Shown: piece by piece, positions 36,606 through 51,300 of the stretch
Layout of the letters: each line of letters opens with the position of its first letter
How positions within the stretch are numbered: position 1 is the stretch's first letter
Assembly: GCF_018687715.1 (NCBI RefSeq)
Contig: NC_056765.1
Coordinates: 21,418,894-21,482,893, forward strand
DNA length: 64,000 nucleotides
Origin: Carya illinoinensis
Lineage: Eukaryota; Streptophyta; Magnoliopsida; Fagales; Juglandaceae
Direction of reading: 5' to 3'
Made by a program: the position numbers and the translations under genes
Notes under the pieces: generated by a model
Database searches by the model: none
Seen by the model: the letters and a program-made list of their open reading frames with translations, nothing else
Told to the model about the DNA's origin: nothing

Positions 36606-38555
36606 ATGTATCACACATCACTACGACCAAAGCCATGTCAATTTCCAATTGACTACGACTCGGAAGATATGAGCACCTTCAAGTGCATTCCTACAATTCC
36701 GCCCTTAGCCTCGCCGTTTTTGACCTTTTCCTCAGGGGAAACTTCTTCGTGTACACACCTGCCTGACCCTCGTTGTTCAGTTCTTGGTTTGGACGAAATG
36801 GCACCAAGAAATCTGTCTTTAACTTCATTCATCGTATTGAAGCTCGCCCACATAAATCCATTCGTTTCCCTCAAGCCCAAGGAGCTCCACATGAGGCTAG
36901 TTTGCTCATCCAGCCGTTGTTAAGTTTCTAACTAGACTAAAGCGCATTAATCAACTTAAAGATGATTAGTAATCTTTAAACCATGTTTTGAGCTTAATTT
37001 CGCTTCAAATTCATTCTCTCCGTTTCATTTGCACCTTTTTGATGTTATTGTTGTTTTACATTATTCTTAGATTGATTTAGAAGATTAGCCTCAATGTATC
37101 ACACATCACTACGACCAAAGCCATGTCAATTTCCAATTGACTACGAATCGGAAGATATGAGCACCTTCAAGTGCATTCCTACAATTCCGCCCTTAGCCTC
37201 GCCGTTTTTGACCTTTTCCTCAGGGGAAACTTCTTCGTGTACACACTTGCCTGACCTTCGTTGTTCAGTTCTTGGTTTGGACGAAATGGCACCAAGAAAT
37301 CTGTCTTTAACTTCTTTCATCGTATTGAAGCCCGCCCACATAAATCCATTGGTTTCCCTCAAGCCCAAGGAGCTCCACATGAGGCTAGTTTGCTCATCCA
37401 GCCATTGTTAAGTTTCTAACTAGACTAAAGCGCATTAATCAACTTAAAGATGATTAGTAATCTTTAAACCATGTTTTGAGCTTAATTTCGCTTCAAATTC
37501 ATTCTCTCCCTTTCATCTGCACCTTTTTGATATTATTGTTGTCTTACATTATTCTTAGATTGATTTAGAAGATTAGCCTCAATGTATCACACATCACTAG
37601 GACCAAAGCCATGTCAATTTCCAATTGACAACGAATCGGAAGATATGTGCACCTTCAAGTGCATTCGTACAATTCCGCCCTTAGCCTCGCCGTTTTTGAC
37701 CTTTTCCTCAGGGGAAACTTCTTCGTGTACACACCTGCCTGACCCTCGTTGTTCAGTTCTTGGTTTGGACGAAATGGCACCAAGAAATCTGTCTTTAACT
37801 TCATTCATCGTATTGAAGCTCGCCCACATAAATCCATTCGTTTCCCTCAAGCCCAAGGAGCTCCACATGAGGCTAGTTTGCTCATCCAGCCATTGTTAAG
37901 TTTCTAACTAGACTAAAGCGCATTAATCAACTTAAAGATGATTTGTAATCTTTAAACTATGTTTTGAGCTAAATTTCCCGTCAAATTCATTCTCTCCCTT
38001 TCATCTGCACCTTTTTGATATTATTGTTGTCTTACATTATTCTTAGATTGATTTAGAAGATTAGCCTCGATGTATCACACATCACTAGGATTGGCCATGT
38101 CAATTTCCAATTGACTACGAATCGGAAGATATGAGCACCTTCAAGTGCATTCCTACAATTCCGCCCTTAGCCTCGCCGTTTTTGACCTTTTCCTTAGGGG
38201 AAACTTCTTCGTGTATACACCTCCCTGACCCTCGCAGTTCAGTTCTTGGTTTGGACGAAATGGCACCAAGAAATCTGTCTTTGACTTCATTCATCGTATT
38301 GAAGCTCGCCCACATAAATCCATTCGTTTCTCTCAAGCCCAAGGAGTTCCACAAGAGGCTAGTTTGCTCATCCAGCCATTGTTAAGTTTCTAACTAGACT
38401 AAACCGCATTAATCAACTTAAAGATGATTAGTAATCTTTAAACTATGTTTTGAGCTTAATTTCCCTACAAATTCATTCTCTCCGTTTCGTTTGCACCTTT
38501 TTGATATTATTGTTGTTTTACATTATTCTTAGATTGATTTAGAAGATAAGCCTCG
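36606..38555. repeat. Monomers R, R, L, J before region 4
   Basis: Starts: R-like 36606, R 37094, L 37582, J 38070. The first has KLAHINPF-type bases in place of the usual R KPAHINPL, so it is an R/L mixture. The L at 37582 has GACAACGAATC and CTCAGGGGAA with CTCGTTGTTC, another mixture. The J holds the GTGTATACAC palindrome and CCACAAGAGG. Confidence 0.7.
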
Positions 38556-41500
38556 ATGTATCACACATCGCTAGGACCAAAGCCAAGTCAATTTCCAATT
38601 GACTACGAATCGGAAGATATGTGCACCTTCAAGTGCATTCGTACAATTCTGCCCTTAGCCTCGCCGTTTTTGACCTTTTCCTCAAGGGAAACTTCTTCGT
38701 GTACACACCTGCCTGACCCTCGTTGTTCAGTTCTTGGTTTGGACGAAATGGCACCAAGAAATCTGTCTTTAACTTCATTCATCGTATTGAAGCTCGCCCA
38801 CATAAATCCATTCGTTTCCCTCAAGCCCAAGGAGTTCCACATGAGGCTAGATTGCTCATCCAGCCATTGTTAAGTTTCTAACTAGAGTAAAGCGCATTAA
38901 TCAACTTAAAGATGATTAGTAATCTTTAAAGCATGTTTTGAGCTTAATTTCGCTTCAAATTCATTCTCTCCGTTTCATCTGCACTTTTTGATGTTATTGT
39001 TGTTTTACATTATTCTTAGATTGATTTAGAAGATTAGCCTCGATGTATCACATATCACTAGGACCAAAGCCAAGTCAATTTCCAATTGACTACGAATCGG
39101 AAGATCTGTGCACCTTCTAGTGCATTCGTACAATTCCGCCCTTAGCCTCGCCGTTTTTGACCTTTTCCTCAAGGGAAACTTCTTCGTGTACACACCTGCC
39201 TGACCCTCGTAGTTCAGTTCTTGGTTTGGACGAAATGGCACCAAGGAATCTGTCTTTAACTTCATTCATCGTATTGAAGCTCGCCCACATAAATCCATTC
39301 GTTTCCCTGAAGCCCAAGGAGTTCCAAATGAGGCTAGTTTGCTCATCCAGCCATTGTTAAGTTTCTAACTATAGTAAAGCGCATTAATCAACTTAAAGAT
39401 GATTAGTGATCTTTAAACCATGTTTTGAGCTTAATTTCCCTTCAAATTCATTCTCTCCGTTTCATTTGCACCTTTTTGATGTTATTGTTGTTTTACATTA
39501 TTCTTAGATTGATTTAGAAGATTAGCCTCAATTTATCACACATCACTAGGACCAAAGCCATGTCAATTTCCAATTGACTACAAATCGGAAGATATGTGCA
39601 CCTTCAAGTGCATTCATACAATTCCGCCCTTAGCCTCGCCGTTTTTGACCTTTTCCTCAAGGGAAACTTCTTCGTGTACACACCTGCCTGACCCTCGTAG
39701 TTCAGTTCTTGGTTTGGACGAAATGGCACCAAGAAATCTGTCTTTAACTTCATTCATCGTATTGAAGCTCGCCCACATATATCCATTTGTTTCCCTCAAG
39801 CCCAAGGAGCTCCACATGAGGCTAGTTTGCTCATCCAGCCATTGTTAAGTTTCTAACTAGACTAAAGCGCATTAATCAACTTAAAGATGATTAGTAATCT
39901 TTAAACCATGTTTTGAGCTTAATTTCCCTTCAAATTCATTCTCTCCGTTTCATTTGCACCTTTTTGATGTTATTGTTGTTTTACATTATTCTTAGATTGA
40001 TTTAGAAGATTAGCCTCAATGTATCACACATCACTACGACCAAAGCCATGTCAATTTCCAATTGACTACGAATCGGAAGATATGAGCACCTTCAAGTGCA
40101 TTCCTACAATTTCGCCCTTAGCCTCGTCGTTTTTGACCTTTTCCTCAGGGGAAACTTCTTCGTGTACACACCTGCCTGACCCTCGTAGTTCAGTTCTTGG
40201 TTTGGACAAAATGGCACCAAGAAATCTGTCTTTAACTTCATTCATCGTATTGAAGCCCGCCCACATAAATCCATTGGTTTCCCTCAAGCCCAAGGAGCTC
40301 CACATGAGGCTAGTTTGCTCATCCAGCCATTACTAAGTTTCTAACCAGACTAAAGCGCATTAATCAACTTAAAGATGATTAGTAATCTTTAAACCATGTT
40401 TTGAGCTTAATTTCGCTTCAAATTCATTCTCTCCCTTTCATCTGCACCTTTTTGATATTATTGTTGTCTTACATTATTCTTAGATTGATTTAGAAGATTA
40501 GCCAGCCTCAATGTATCACACATCACTAGGACCAAAGCCATGTCAATTTCCAATTGACTACGAATCGGAAGATATGTGCACCTTCAAGTGCATTCGTACA
40601 ATTCCGCCCTTAGCCTCGCCGTTTTTGACCTTTTCCTCAAGGGAAACTTCTTCGTGTACACACCACCCTGACCCTCGTAGTTCAGTTCTTGGTTTGGACG
40701 AAATGACACCAAGAAATCTGTCTTTGACTTCATTCATCGTATTGAAGCTCGCCCACATAAATCCATTCGTTTCCCTCAAGGCCAAGGAGTTCCACAAGAG
40801 GCTAGTTTGCTCATCCAGCCATTACTAAGTTTCTAACCAGACTAAAGCGCATTAATCAACTTAAAGATGATTAGTAATCTTTAAACCATGTTTTGAGCTT
40901 AATTTCGCTTCAAATTCATTCTCTCCGTTTCATATGCACTTTTTGATGTTATTGTTGTTTTACATTATTCTTAGATTGATTTAGAAGATTAGCCTCGATG
41001 TATCACACATCACTAGGACCAAAGCCAAGTCAATTTCCAATTGACTACGAATCAGAAGATATGTGCACCTTCAAGTGCATTCGTACAATTCTGCCCTTAG
41101 CCTCGCCGTTTTTGACCTTTTCCTCAAGGGAAACTTCTTCGTGTACACACCTGCCTGACCCTCGTTGTTCAGTTCTTGGTTTGGACGAAAGGGCACCAAG
41201 AAATCTGTCTTTAACTTCATTCATCGTATTGAAGCTCGCCCACATAAATCCATTCGTTTCCCTGAAGCCCAAGGAGTTCCAAATGAGGCTAGTTTGCTCA
41301 TCCAGCCATTGTTAAGTTTCTAACTATAGTAAAGCGCATTAATCAACTTAAAGATGATTAGTGATCTTTAAACCATGTTTTGAGCTTAATTTCCCTTCAA
41401 ATTCATTCTCTCCGTTTCATTTGCACCTTTTTGATGTTATTGTTGTTTTACATTATTCTTAGATTGATTTAGAAGATTAGCCTCAATTTATCACACATCA

Positions 41501-43439
41501 CTAGGACCAAAGCCATGTCAATTTCCAATTGACTACAAATCGGAAGATATGTGCACCTTCAAGTGCATTCATACAATTCTGCCCTTAGCCTCGCCGTTTT
41601 TGACCTTTTCCTCAAGGGAAACTTCTTCGTGTACACACCTGCCTGACCCTCGTAGTTCAGTTCTTGGTTTGGACGAAATGGCACCAAGAAATCTGTCTTT
41701 AACTTCATTCATCGTATTGAAGCTCGCCCACATATATCCATTCGTTTCCCTCAAGCCCAAGGAGCTCCACATGAGGCTAGTTTGCTCATCCAGCCATTGT
41801 TAAGTTTCTAACTAGACTAAAGCGCATTAATCAACTTAAAGATGATTAGTAATCTTTAAACCATGTTTTGAGCTTAATTTCCCTTCAAATTCATTCTCTC
41901 CGTTTCATTTGCACCTTTTTGATGTTATTGTTGTTTTACATTATTCTTAGATTGATTTAGAAGATTAGCCTCAATGTATCACACATCACTACGACCAAAG
42001 CCATGTCAATTTCCAATTGACTACGAATCGGAAGATATGAGCACCTTCAAGTGCATTCCTACAATTTCGCCCTTAGCCTCGTCGTTTTTGACCTTTTCCT
42101 CAGGGGAAACTTCTTCGTGTACACACCTGCCTGACCCTCGTAGTTCAGTTCTTGGTTTGGACAAAATGGCACCAAGAAATCTGTCTATAACTTCATTCAT
42201 CGTATTGAAGCCCGCCCACATAAATCCATTGGTTTCCCTCAAGCCCAAGGAGCTCCACATGAGGCTAATTTGCTCATCCAGCCATTGTTAAGTTTCTAAC
42301 TAGACTAAAGCGCATTAATCAACTTAAAGATGAGTAGTAATCTTTAAACCATGTTTTGAGCTTAATTTCGCTTCAAATTCATTCTCTCCCTTTCATCTGC
42401 ACCTTTTTGATATTATTGTTGTCTTACATTATTCTTAGATTGATTTAGAAGATTAGCCAGCCTCAATGTATCACACATCACTAGGACCAAAGCCATGTCA
42501 ATTTCCAATTGACTACGAATCGGAAGATATGTGCACCTTCAAGTGCATTCGTACAATTCCGCCCTTAGCCTCGCCGTTTTTGACCTTTTCCTCAAGGGAA
42601 ACTTCTTCGTGTACACACCTGCCTGACCCTCGTAGTTCAGTTCTTGGTTTGGACGAAATGGCACCAAGAAATCTGTCTTTAACTTCATTCATCGTATTGA
42701 AGCTCGCCCACATAAATCCATTCGTTTCCCTCAAGCCCAAGGAGCTCCACATGAGGCTAGTTTGCTCATCCAGCCATTGTTAAGTTTCTAACTAGACTAA
42801 AGCGCATTAATCAACTTAAAGATGATTTGTAATCTTTAAACTATGTTTTGAGCTAAATTTCCCGTCAAATTCATTCTCTCCCTTTCATCTGCACCTTTTT
42901 GATATTATTGTTGTCTTACATTATTCTTAGACTGATTTAGAAGATTAGCCTCGATGTATCACACATCACTAGGATTGGCCATGTCAATTTCCAATTGACT
43001 ACGAATCGGAAGATATGAGCACCTTCAAGTGCATTCCTACAATTCCGCCCTTAGCCTAGCCGCTTTCGACCTTTTCCTTAGGGGAAACTTCTTCGTGTAC
43101 ACACCTCCCTGACCCTCGCAGTTCAGTTCTTGGTTTGGACGAAATAGCACCAAGAAATCTGTCTTTAACTTCATTCATCGTATTGAAGCTCGCCCACATA
43201 AATCCATTCGTTTCCCTCAAGCCCAAGGAGCTCCACATGAGGCTAGTTTGCTCATCCAGCCATTGTTAAGTTTCTAACTAGACTAAAGCGCATTAATCAA
43301 CTTAAAGATGATTAGTAATCTTTAAACCATGTTTTGAGCTTAATTTCCCTTCAAATTCATTCTCTCCGTTTCGTTTGCACCTTTTTGATATTATTGTTGT
43401 TTTACATTATTCTTAGATTGATTTAGAAGATTAGCCTCG
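38556..43439. repeat. Region 4 block 1, 10 monomers, 4884 bp
   Basis: Class order and starts: E with A-type head 38556, S 39043, T 39531, C 40019, L/A hybrid 40511, E/S hybrid 40998, T 41486, C 41974, L 42466, J 42954. The T-C pair is repeated at offset 1955 bp. The flanking spacers are shared too, with TATAGTAAAG before each pair and a tandem AGCC duplication after each (40500-40507 and 42455-42462), which makes those monomers 492 bp. Confidence 0.8.
39043..40018 (+). repeat. S-T monomer pair, representative
   Basis: S has AGATCTGTGCACC and CTTCTAGTG (TAG in the + frame), a B-like tail (CCTGAAGCC, TTCCAAATG) and TTAGTGATC. T, which follows, has CAATTTATC (start codon lost) and CTACAAATC. 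S copies: 39043, 43926, 48802, 54167, 56117, 58067 (hybrid), 58554, 61479. T copies: 39531, 41486, 44414, 45390, 49290, 50266, 54655, 56605, 59042, 61967. Except for the hybrid at 58067, every S is followed by T. Confidence 0.8.
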
Positions 43440-46400
43440 ATGTATCACACATCACTAGGACCAAAGCCAAGTCAATTTCCAATTGACTACGAATCAGAAG
43501 ATATGTGCACCTTCAAGTGCATTCGTACAATTCTGCCCTTAGCCTCGCCGTTTTTGACCTTTTCCTCAAGGGAAACTTCTTCGTGTACACACCTGCCTGA
43601 CCCTCGTTGTTCAGTTCTTGGTTTGGACGAAATGGCACCAAGAATCTGTCTTTAACTTCATTCATCGTATTGAAGCTCGCCCACATAAATCCATTCGTTT
43701 CCCTCAAGCCCAAGGAGTTCCACATGAGGCTAGATTGCTCATCCAGCCATTGTTAAGTTTCTAACTAGAGTAAAGCGCATTAATCAACTTAAAGATGATT
43801 AGTAATCTTTAAAGCATGTTTTGAGCTTAATTTCGCTTCAAATTCATTCTCTCCGTTTCATCTGCACTTTTTGATGTTATTGTTGTTTTACATTATTCTT
43901 AGATTGATTTAGAAGATTAGCCTCGATGTATCACACATCACTAGGACCAAAGCCAAGTCAATTTCCAATTGACTACGAATCGGAAGATCTGTGCACCTTC
44001 TAGTGCATTCGTACAATTCCGCCCTTAGCCTCGCCGTTTTTGACCTTTTCCTCAAGGGAAACTTCTTCGTGTACACACCTGCCTGACCCTCGTAGTTCAG
44101 TTCTTGGTTTGGACGAAATGGCACCAAGAAATCTGTCTTTAACTTCATTCATCGTATTGAAGCTCGCCCACATAAATCCATTCGTTTCCCTGAAGCCCAA
44201 GGAGTTCCAAATGAGGCTAGTTTGCTCATCCAGCCATTGTTAAGTTTCTAACTAGAGTAAAGCGCATTAATCAACTTAAAGATGATTAGTGATCTTTAAA
44301 CCATGTTTTGAGCTTAATTTCCCTTCAAATTCATTCTCTCCGTTTCATTTGCACCTTTTTGATGTTATTGTTGTTTTACATTATTCTTAGATTGATTTAG
44401 AAGATTAGCCTCAATTTATCACACATCACTAGGACCAAAGCCATGTCAATTTCCAATTGACTACAAATCGGAAGATATGTGCACCTTCAAGTGCATTCGT
44501 ACAATTCCGCCCTTAGCCTCGCCGTTTTTGACCTTTTCCTCAAGGGAAACTTCTTCGTGTACACACCTGCCTGACCCTCGTAGTTCAGTTCTTGGTTTGG
44601 ACGAAATGGCACCAAGAAATCTGTCTTTAACTTCATTCATCGTATTGAAGCTCGCCCACATAAATCCATTCGTTTCCCTCAAGCCCAAGGAGCTCCACAT
44701 GGGGCTAGTTTGCTCATCCAGCCATTGTTAAGTTTCTAACTAGACTAAAGCGCATTAATCAACTTAAAGATGATTAGTAATCTTTAAACCATGTTTTGAG
44801 CTTAATTTCCCTTCAAATTCATTCTCTCCGTTTCATTTGCACCTTTTTGATGTTATTGTTGTTTTACACTATTCTTAGATTGATTTAGAAGATTAGCCTC
44901 AATGTAACACACATCACTACGACCAAAGCCATGTCAATTTCCAATTGACTACGAATCGGAAGATATGAGCACCTTCAAGTGCATTCCTACAATTCCGCCC
45001 TTAGCCTCGCCGTTTTTGACCTTTTCCTCAGGGGAAACTTCTTCGTGTACACACCTGCCTGACCCTCGTAGTTCAGTTCTTGGTTTGGACAAAATGGCAC
45101 CAAGAAATCTGTCTTTAACTTCATTCATCGTATTGAAGCCCGCCCACATAAATCCATTGGTTTCCCTCAAGCCCAAGGAGCTGCACATGAGGCTAGTTTG
45201 CTCATCCAGCCATTGTTAAGTTTCTAACTAGACTAAAGCGCATTAATCAACTTAAAGATGATTAGTAATCTTTAAACCATGTTTTGAGCTTAATTTCCCT
45301 TCAAATTCATTCTCTCCGTTTCATTTGCACCTTTTTGATGTTATTGTTGTTTTACATTATTCTTAGATTGATTTAGAAGATTAGCCTCAATTTATCACAC
45401 ATCACTAGGACCAAAGCCATGTCAATTTCCAATTGACTACAAATCGGAAGATATGTGCACCTTCAAGTGCATTCGTACAATTCCGCCCTTAGCCTCGCCG
45501 TTTTTGACCTTTTCCTCAAGGGAAACTTCTTCGTGTACACACCTGCCTGACCCTCGTAGTTCAGTTCTTGGTTTGGACGAAATGGCACCAAGAAATCTGT
45601 CTTTAACTTCATTCATCGTATTGAAGCTCGCCCACATAAATCCATTCGTTTCCCTCAAGCCCAAGGAGCTCCACATGAGGCTAGTTTGCTCATCCAGCCA
45701 TTGTTAAGTTTCTAACTAGACTAAAGCGCATTAATCAACTTAAAGATGATTAGTAATCTTTAAACCATGTTTTGAGCTTAATTTCCCTTCAAATTCATTC
45801 TCTCCGTTTCATTTGCACCTTTTTGATGTTATTGTTGTTTTACATTACTCTTAGATTGATTTAGAAGATTAGCCTTAATGTATCACACATCACTACGACC
45901 AAAGCCATGTCAATTTCCAATTGACTACGAATCGGAAGATATGAGCACCTTCAAGTGCATTCCTACAATTCCGCCCTTAGCCTCGTCGTTTTTGACCTTT
46001 TCCTCAGGGGAAACTTCTTCGTGTACACACCTGCCTGACCCTCGTAGTTCAGTTCTTGGTTTGGACAAAATGGCACCAAGAAATCTGTGTTTAACTTCAT
46101 TCATCGTATTGAAGCCCGCCCACATAAATCCATTGGTTTCCCTCAAGCCCAAGGAGCTCCACATGAGGCTAGTTTGCTCATCCAGCCATTGTTAAGTTTC
46201 TAACTAGACTAAAGCGCATTAATCAACTTAAAGATGATTAGTAATCTTTAAACCATGTTTTGAGCTTAATTTCGATTCAAATTCATTCTCTCCCTTTCAT
46301 CTGCACCTTTTTGATATTATTGTTGTCTTACATTATTCTTAGATTGATTTAGAAGATTAGCCTCAATGTATCACACATCACTAGGACCAAAGCCATGTCA

Positions 46401-48314
46401 ATTTCCAATTGACTACGAATCGGAAGATATGTGCACCTTCAAGTGCATTCGTACAATTCCGCCCTTAGCCTCGCCGTTTTTGACCTTTTCCTCAAGGGAA
46501 ACTTCTTCGTGTACACACCTGCCTGACCCTCGTAGTTCAGTTCTTGGTTTGGACGAAATGGCACCAAGAAATCTGTCTTTAACTTCATTCATCGTATTGA
46601 AGCTCGCCCACATAAATCCATTCGTTTCCCTCAAGCCCAAGGAGCTCCACATGAGGCTAGTTTGCTCATCCAGCCATTGTTAAGTTTCTAACTAGACTAA
46701 AGCGCATTAATCAACTTAAAGATGATTTGTAATCTTTAAACTATGTTTTGAGCTAAATTTCCCGTCAAATTCATTCTCTCCCTTTCATCTGCACCTTTTT
46801 GATATTATTGTTGTCTTACATTATTCTTAGACTGATTTAGAAGATTAGCCTCGATGTATCACACATCACTAGGATTGGCCATGTCAATTTCCAATTGACT
46901 ACGAATCGGAAGATATGAGCACCTTCAAGTGCATTCCTACAATTCCGCCCTTAGCCTAGCCGCTTTTGACCTTTTCCTTAGGGGAAACTTCTTCGTGTAC
47001 ACACCTTCCTGACCCTCGTAGTTCAGTTCTTGGTTTGGACGAAATAGCACCAAGAAATCTGTCTTTAACTTCATTCATCGTATTGAAGCTCACCCACATA
47101 AATCCATTCGTTTCCCTCAAGCCCAAGGAGCTCCACATGAGGCTAGTTTGCTCATCCAGCCATTGTTAAGTTTCTAACTAGACTAAAGCGCATTAATCAA
47201 CTTAAAGATGATTAGTAATCTTTAAACCATGTTTTGAGCTTAATTTCCTTTCAAATTCATTCTCTCCGTTTCATTTGCACCTTTTTGATATTATTGTTGT
47301 TTTACATTATTCTTAGATTGATTTAGAAGATAAGCCTCGATGTATCACACATCGCTAGGACCAAAGCCAAGTCAATTTCCAATTGACTACGTATCGGAAG
47401 ATATGTGCACCTTCAAGTGCATTCGTTCAATTCCGCCCTTAGCCTCGCCGTTTTTGACCTTTTCCTCAAGGGAAACTTCTTCGTGTACACACCACCCTGA
47501 CCCTCGTAGTTCAGTACTCGGTTTGGACGAAATGGCACCAAGAAATCTGTCTTTGACTTCATTCATCGTATTGAAGCTCGCCCACATAAATCCATTCGTT
47601 TCCCTCAAGCCCAAGGAGTTCCACATGAGGCTAGTTTGCTCATCCAGCCATTACTAAGTTTCTAACCAGACTAAAGCGCATTAATCAACTTAAAGATGAT
47701 TAGTAATTTTTAAACTATGTTTTGAGCTTAATTTCCCATCAAATTCATTCTCTCCGTTTCGTTTGCACCTTTTTGATATTATTGTCGTTTTACATTATTC
47801 TTAGATTGATTTAGAAGATAAGCCTCGATGTATCACACATCGCTAGGACCAAAGCCAAGTCAATTTCCAATTGACTACGAATCGGAAGGTATGTGCACCT
47901 TCAAGTGCATTCGTACAATTCCGCCCTTAGCCTCGCCGTTTTTGACCTTTTCCTCAAGGGAAACTTCCTCGTGTACACACCACCCTGACCCTCGTAGTTC
48001 AGTACTTGGTTTGGACGAAATGACACCAAGAAATCTGTCTTTGACTTCATTCATCGTATTGAAGCTCGCCCACATAAATCCATTCGTTTCCCTCAAGCCC
48101 AAGGAGTTCCACAAGAGGCTAGTTTGCTCATCCAGCCATTACTAAGTTTCTAACCAGACTAAAGCGCATTAATCAACTTAAAGATGATTAGTAATCTTTA
48201 AACCATGTTTTGAGCTTAATTTCGCTTCAAATTCATTCTCTCCGTTTCATATGCACTTTTTGATGTTATTGTTGTTTTACATTATTCTTAGATTGATTTA
48301 GAAGATTAGCCTCG
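43440..48314. repeat. Region 4 block 2, 10 monomers, 4875 bp
   Basis: Class order and starts: E 43440, S 43926, T 44414, C 44902, T 45390, C 45878, L 46366, J 46854, A 47340, A 47828. The E copy has lost one A in CAAGAATCTG near 43645, closing the + frame early. T-C is tandemly duplicated at 976 bp. The C at 44902 has GTAACACAC in place of GTATCACAC. Confidence 0.8.
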
Positions 48315-51300
48315 ATGTATCACACATCACTAGGACCAAAGCCAAGTCAATTTCCAATTGACTACGAATCAGAAGATATGTGCACCTTCAAGTGCATTCG
48401 TACAATTCTGCCCTTAGCCTCGCCGTTTTTGACCTTTTCCTCAAGGGAAACTTCTTCGTGTACACACCTGCCTGACCCTCGTTGTTCAGTTCTTGGTTTG
48501 GACGAAATGGCACCAAGAAATCTGTCTTTAACTTCATTCATCGTATTGAAGCTCGCCCACATAAATCCATTCCTTTCCCTCAAGCCCAAGGAGTTCCACA
48601 TTAGGCTAGATTGCTCATCCAGCCATTGTTAACTTTCTAACTAGAGTAAAGCGCATTAATCAACTTAAAGATGATTAGTAATCTTTAAAGCATGTTTTGA
48701 GCTTAATTTCGCTTCAAATTCATTCTCTCCGTTTCATCTGCACTTTTTGATGTTATTGTTGTGTTACATTATTCTTAGATTGATTTAGAAGATTAGCCTC
48801 GATGTATCACACATCACTAGGACCAAAGCCAAGTCAATTTCCAATTGACTACGAATCGGAAGATCTGTGCACCTTCTAGTGCATTCGTACAATTCCGCCC
48901 TTAGCCTCACCGTTTTTGACCTTTTCCTCAAGGGAAACTTCTTCGTGTACACACCTGCCTGACCCTCGTAGTTCAGTTCTTGGTTTGGACGAAATGGCAC
49001 CAAGAAATTTGTCTTTAACTTCATTCATCGTATTGAAGCTCGCCCACATAAATCCATTCGTTTCCCTGAAGCCCAAGGAGTTCCAAATGAGGCTAGTTTG
49101 CTCATCCAGCCATTGTTAAGTTTCTAACTAGAGTAAAGCGCATTAATCAACTTAAAGATGATTAGTGATCTTTAAACCATGTTTTGAGCTTAATTTCCCT
49201 TCAAATTCATTCTCTCCGTTTCATTTGCACCTTTTTGATGTTATTGTTGTTTTACATTATTCTTAGATTGATTTAGAAGATTAGCCTCAATTTATCACAA
49301 ATCACTAGGACCAAAGCCATGTCAATTTCCAATTGACTACAAATCGGAAGATATGTGCACCTTCAAGTGCATTCGTACAATTCCGCCCTTAGCCTCGCCG
49401 TTTTTGACCTTTTCCTCAAGGGAAACTTCTTCGTGTACACACCTGCCTGACCCTCGTAGTTCAGTTCTTGGTTTGGACGAAATGGCACCAAGAAATCTGT
49501 CTTTAACTTCATTCATCGTATTGAAGCTCGCCCACATAAATCCATTCGTTTCCCTCAAGCCCAAGGAGCTCCACATGGGGCTAGTTTGCTCATCCAGCCA
49601 TTGTTAAGTTTCTAACTAGACTAAAGCGCATTAATCAACTTAAAGATGATTAGTAATCTTTAAACCATGTTTTGAGCTTAATTTCCCTTCAAATTCATTC
49701 TCTCCGTTTCATTTGCACCTTTTTGATGTTATTGTTGTTTTACATTATTCTTAGATTGATTTAGAAGATTAGCCTCAATGTATCACACATCACTACGACC
49801 AAAGCCATGTCAATTTCCAATTGACTACGAATCGGAAGATATGAGCACCTTCAAGTGCATTCCTACAATTCCGCCCTTAGCCTCGCCGTTTTTGACCTTT
49901 TCCTCAGGGGAAACTTCTTCGTGTACACACCTGCCTGACCCTCGTAGTTCAGTTCTTGGTTTGGACAAAATGGCACCAAGAAATCTGTCTTTAACTTCAT
50001 TCATCGTATTGAAGCCCGCCCACATAAATCCATTGGTTTCCCTCAAGCCCAAGGAGCTCCACATGAGGCTAGTTTGCTCATCCAGCCATTGTTAAGTTTC
50101 TAACTAGACTAAAGCGCATTAATCAACTTAAAGATGATTAGTAATCTTTAAACCATGTTTTGAGCTTAATTTCCCTTCAAATTCATTCTCTCCGTTTCAT
50201 TTGCACCTTTTTGATGTTATTGTTGTTTTACATTATTCTTAGATTGATTTAGAAGATTAGCCTCAATTTATCACACATCACTAGGACCAAGGCCATGTCA
50301 ATTTCCAATTGACTACAAATCGGAAGAAATGTGCACCTTCAAGTGCATTCGTACAATTCCGCCCTTAGCCTCGCCGTTTTTGACCTTTTCCTCAAGGGAA
50401 ACTTCTTCGTGTACACACCTGCCTGACCCTCGTAGTTCAGTTCTTGGTTTGGACGAAATGGCACCAAGAAATCTATCTTTAACTTCATTCATCGTATTGA
50501 AGCTCGCCCACATAAATCCATTCGTTTCCCTCAAGCCCAAGGAGCTCCACATGAGGCTAGTTTGCTCATCCAGCCATTGTTAAGTTTCTAACTAGACTAA
50601 AGCGCATTAATCAACTTAAAGTTGATTAGTAATCTTTAAACCATGTTTTGAGGAGCTTAATTTCCCTTCAAATTCATTCTCTCCGTTTCATTTGCACCTT
50701 TTTGATGTTATTGTTGTTTTACATTATTCTTAGATTGATTTAGAAGATTAGCCTCAATGTATCACACATCACTACGACCAAAGCCATGTCAATTTCCAAT
50801 TGACTACGAATCGGAAGATATGAGCACCTTCAAGTGCATTCCTACAATTCCGCCCTTAGCCTCGTCGTTTTTGACCTTTTCCTCAGGGGAAACTTCTTCG
50901 TGTACACACCTGCCTGACCCTCGTAGTTCAGTTCTTGGTTTGGACAAAATGGCACCAAGAAATCTGTCTTTAACTTCATTCATCGTATTGAAGCCCGCCC
51001 ACATAAATCCATTGGTTTCCCTCAAGCCCAAGGAGCTCCACATGAGGCTAGTTTGCTCATCCAGCCATTGTTAAGTTTCTAACTAGACTAAAGCGCATTA
51101 ATCAACTTAAAGATGATTTGTAATCTTTAAACTATGTTTTGAGCTAAATTTCCCGTCAAATTCATTCTCTCCCTTTCATCTGCACCTTTTTGATATTATT
51201 GTTGTCTTACATTATTCTTAGACTGATTTAGAAGATTAGCCTCGATGTATCACACATCACTAGGATTGGCCATGTCAATTTCCAATTGACTACGAATCGG

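Larger units (their letters stand above)
20516..38555. repeat. Region 3: short J-delimited units of 488-bp K/L/C/R/P monomers
   Basis: Thirty-seven monomers. J lies at 20516, 22954, 24904, 26366, 29780, 32706, 35144 and 38070, that is every 3-7 monomers. The 487-bp E/F family of region 2 is gone. The J subfamily changes here: ACACTCCTCC up to 20516, ACACCTCC from 22954 onward. Several multi-monomer duplications are described separately. Confidence 0.8.
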
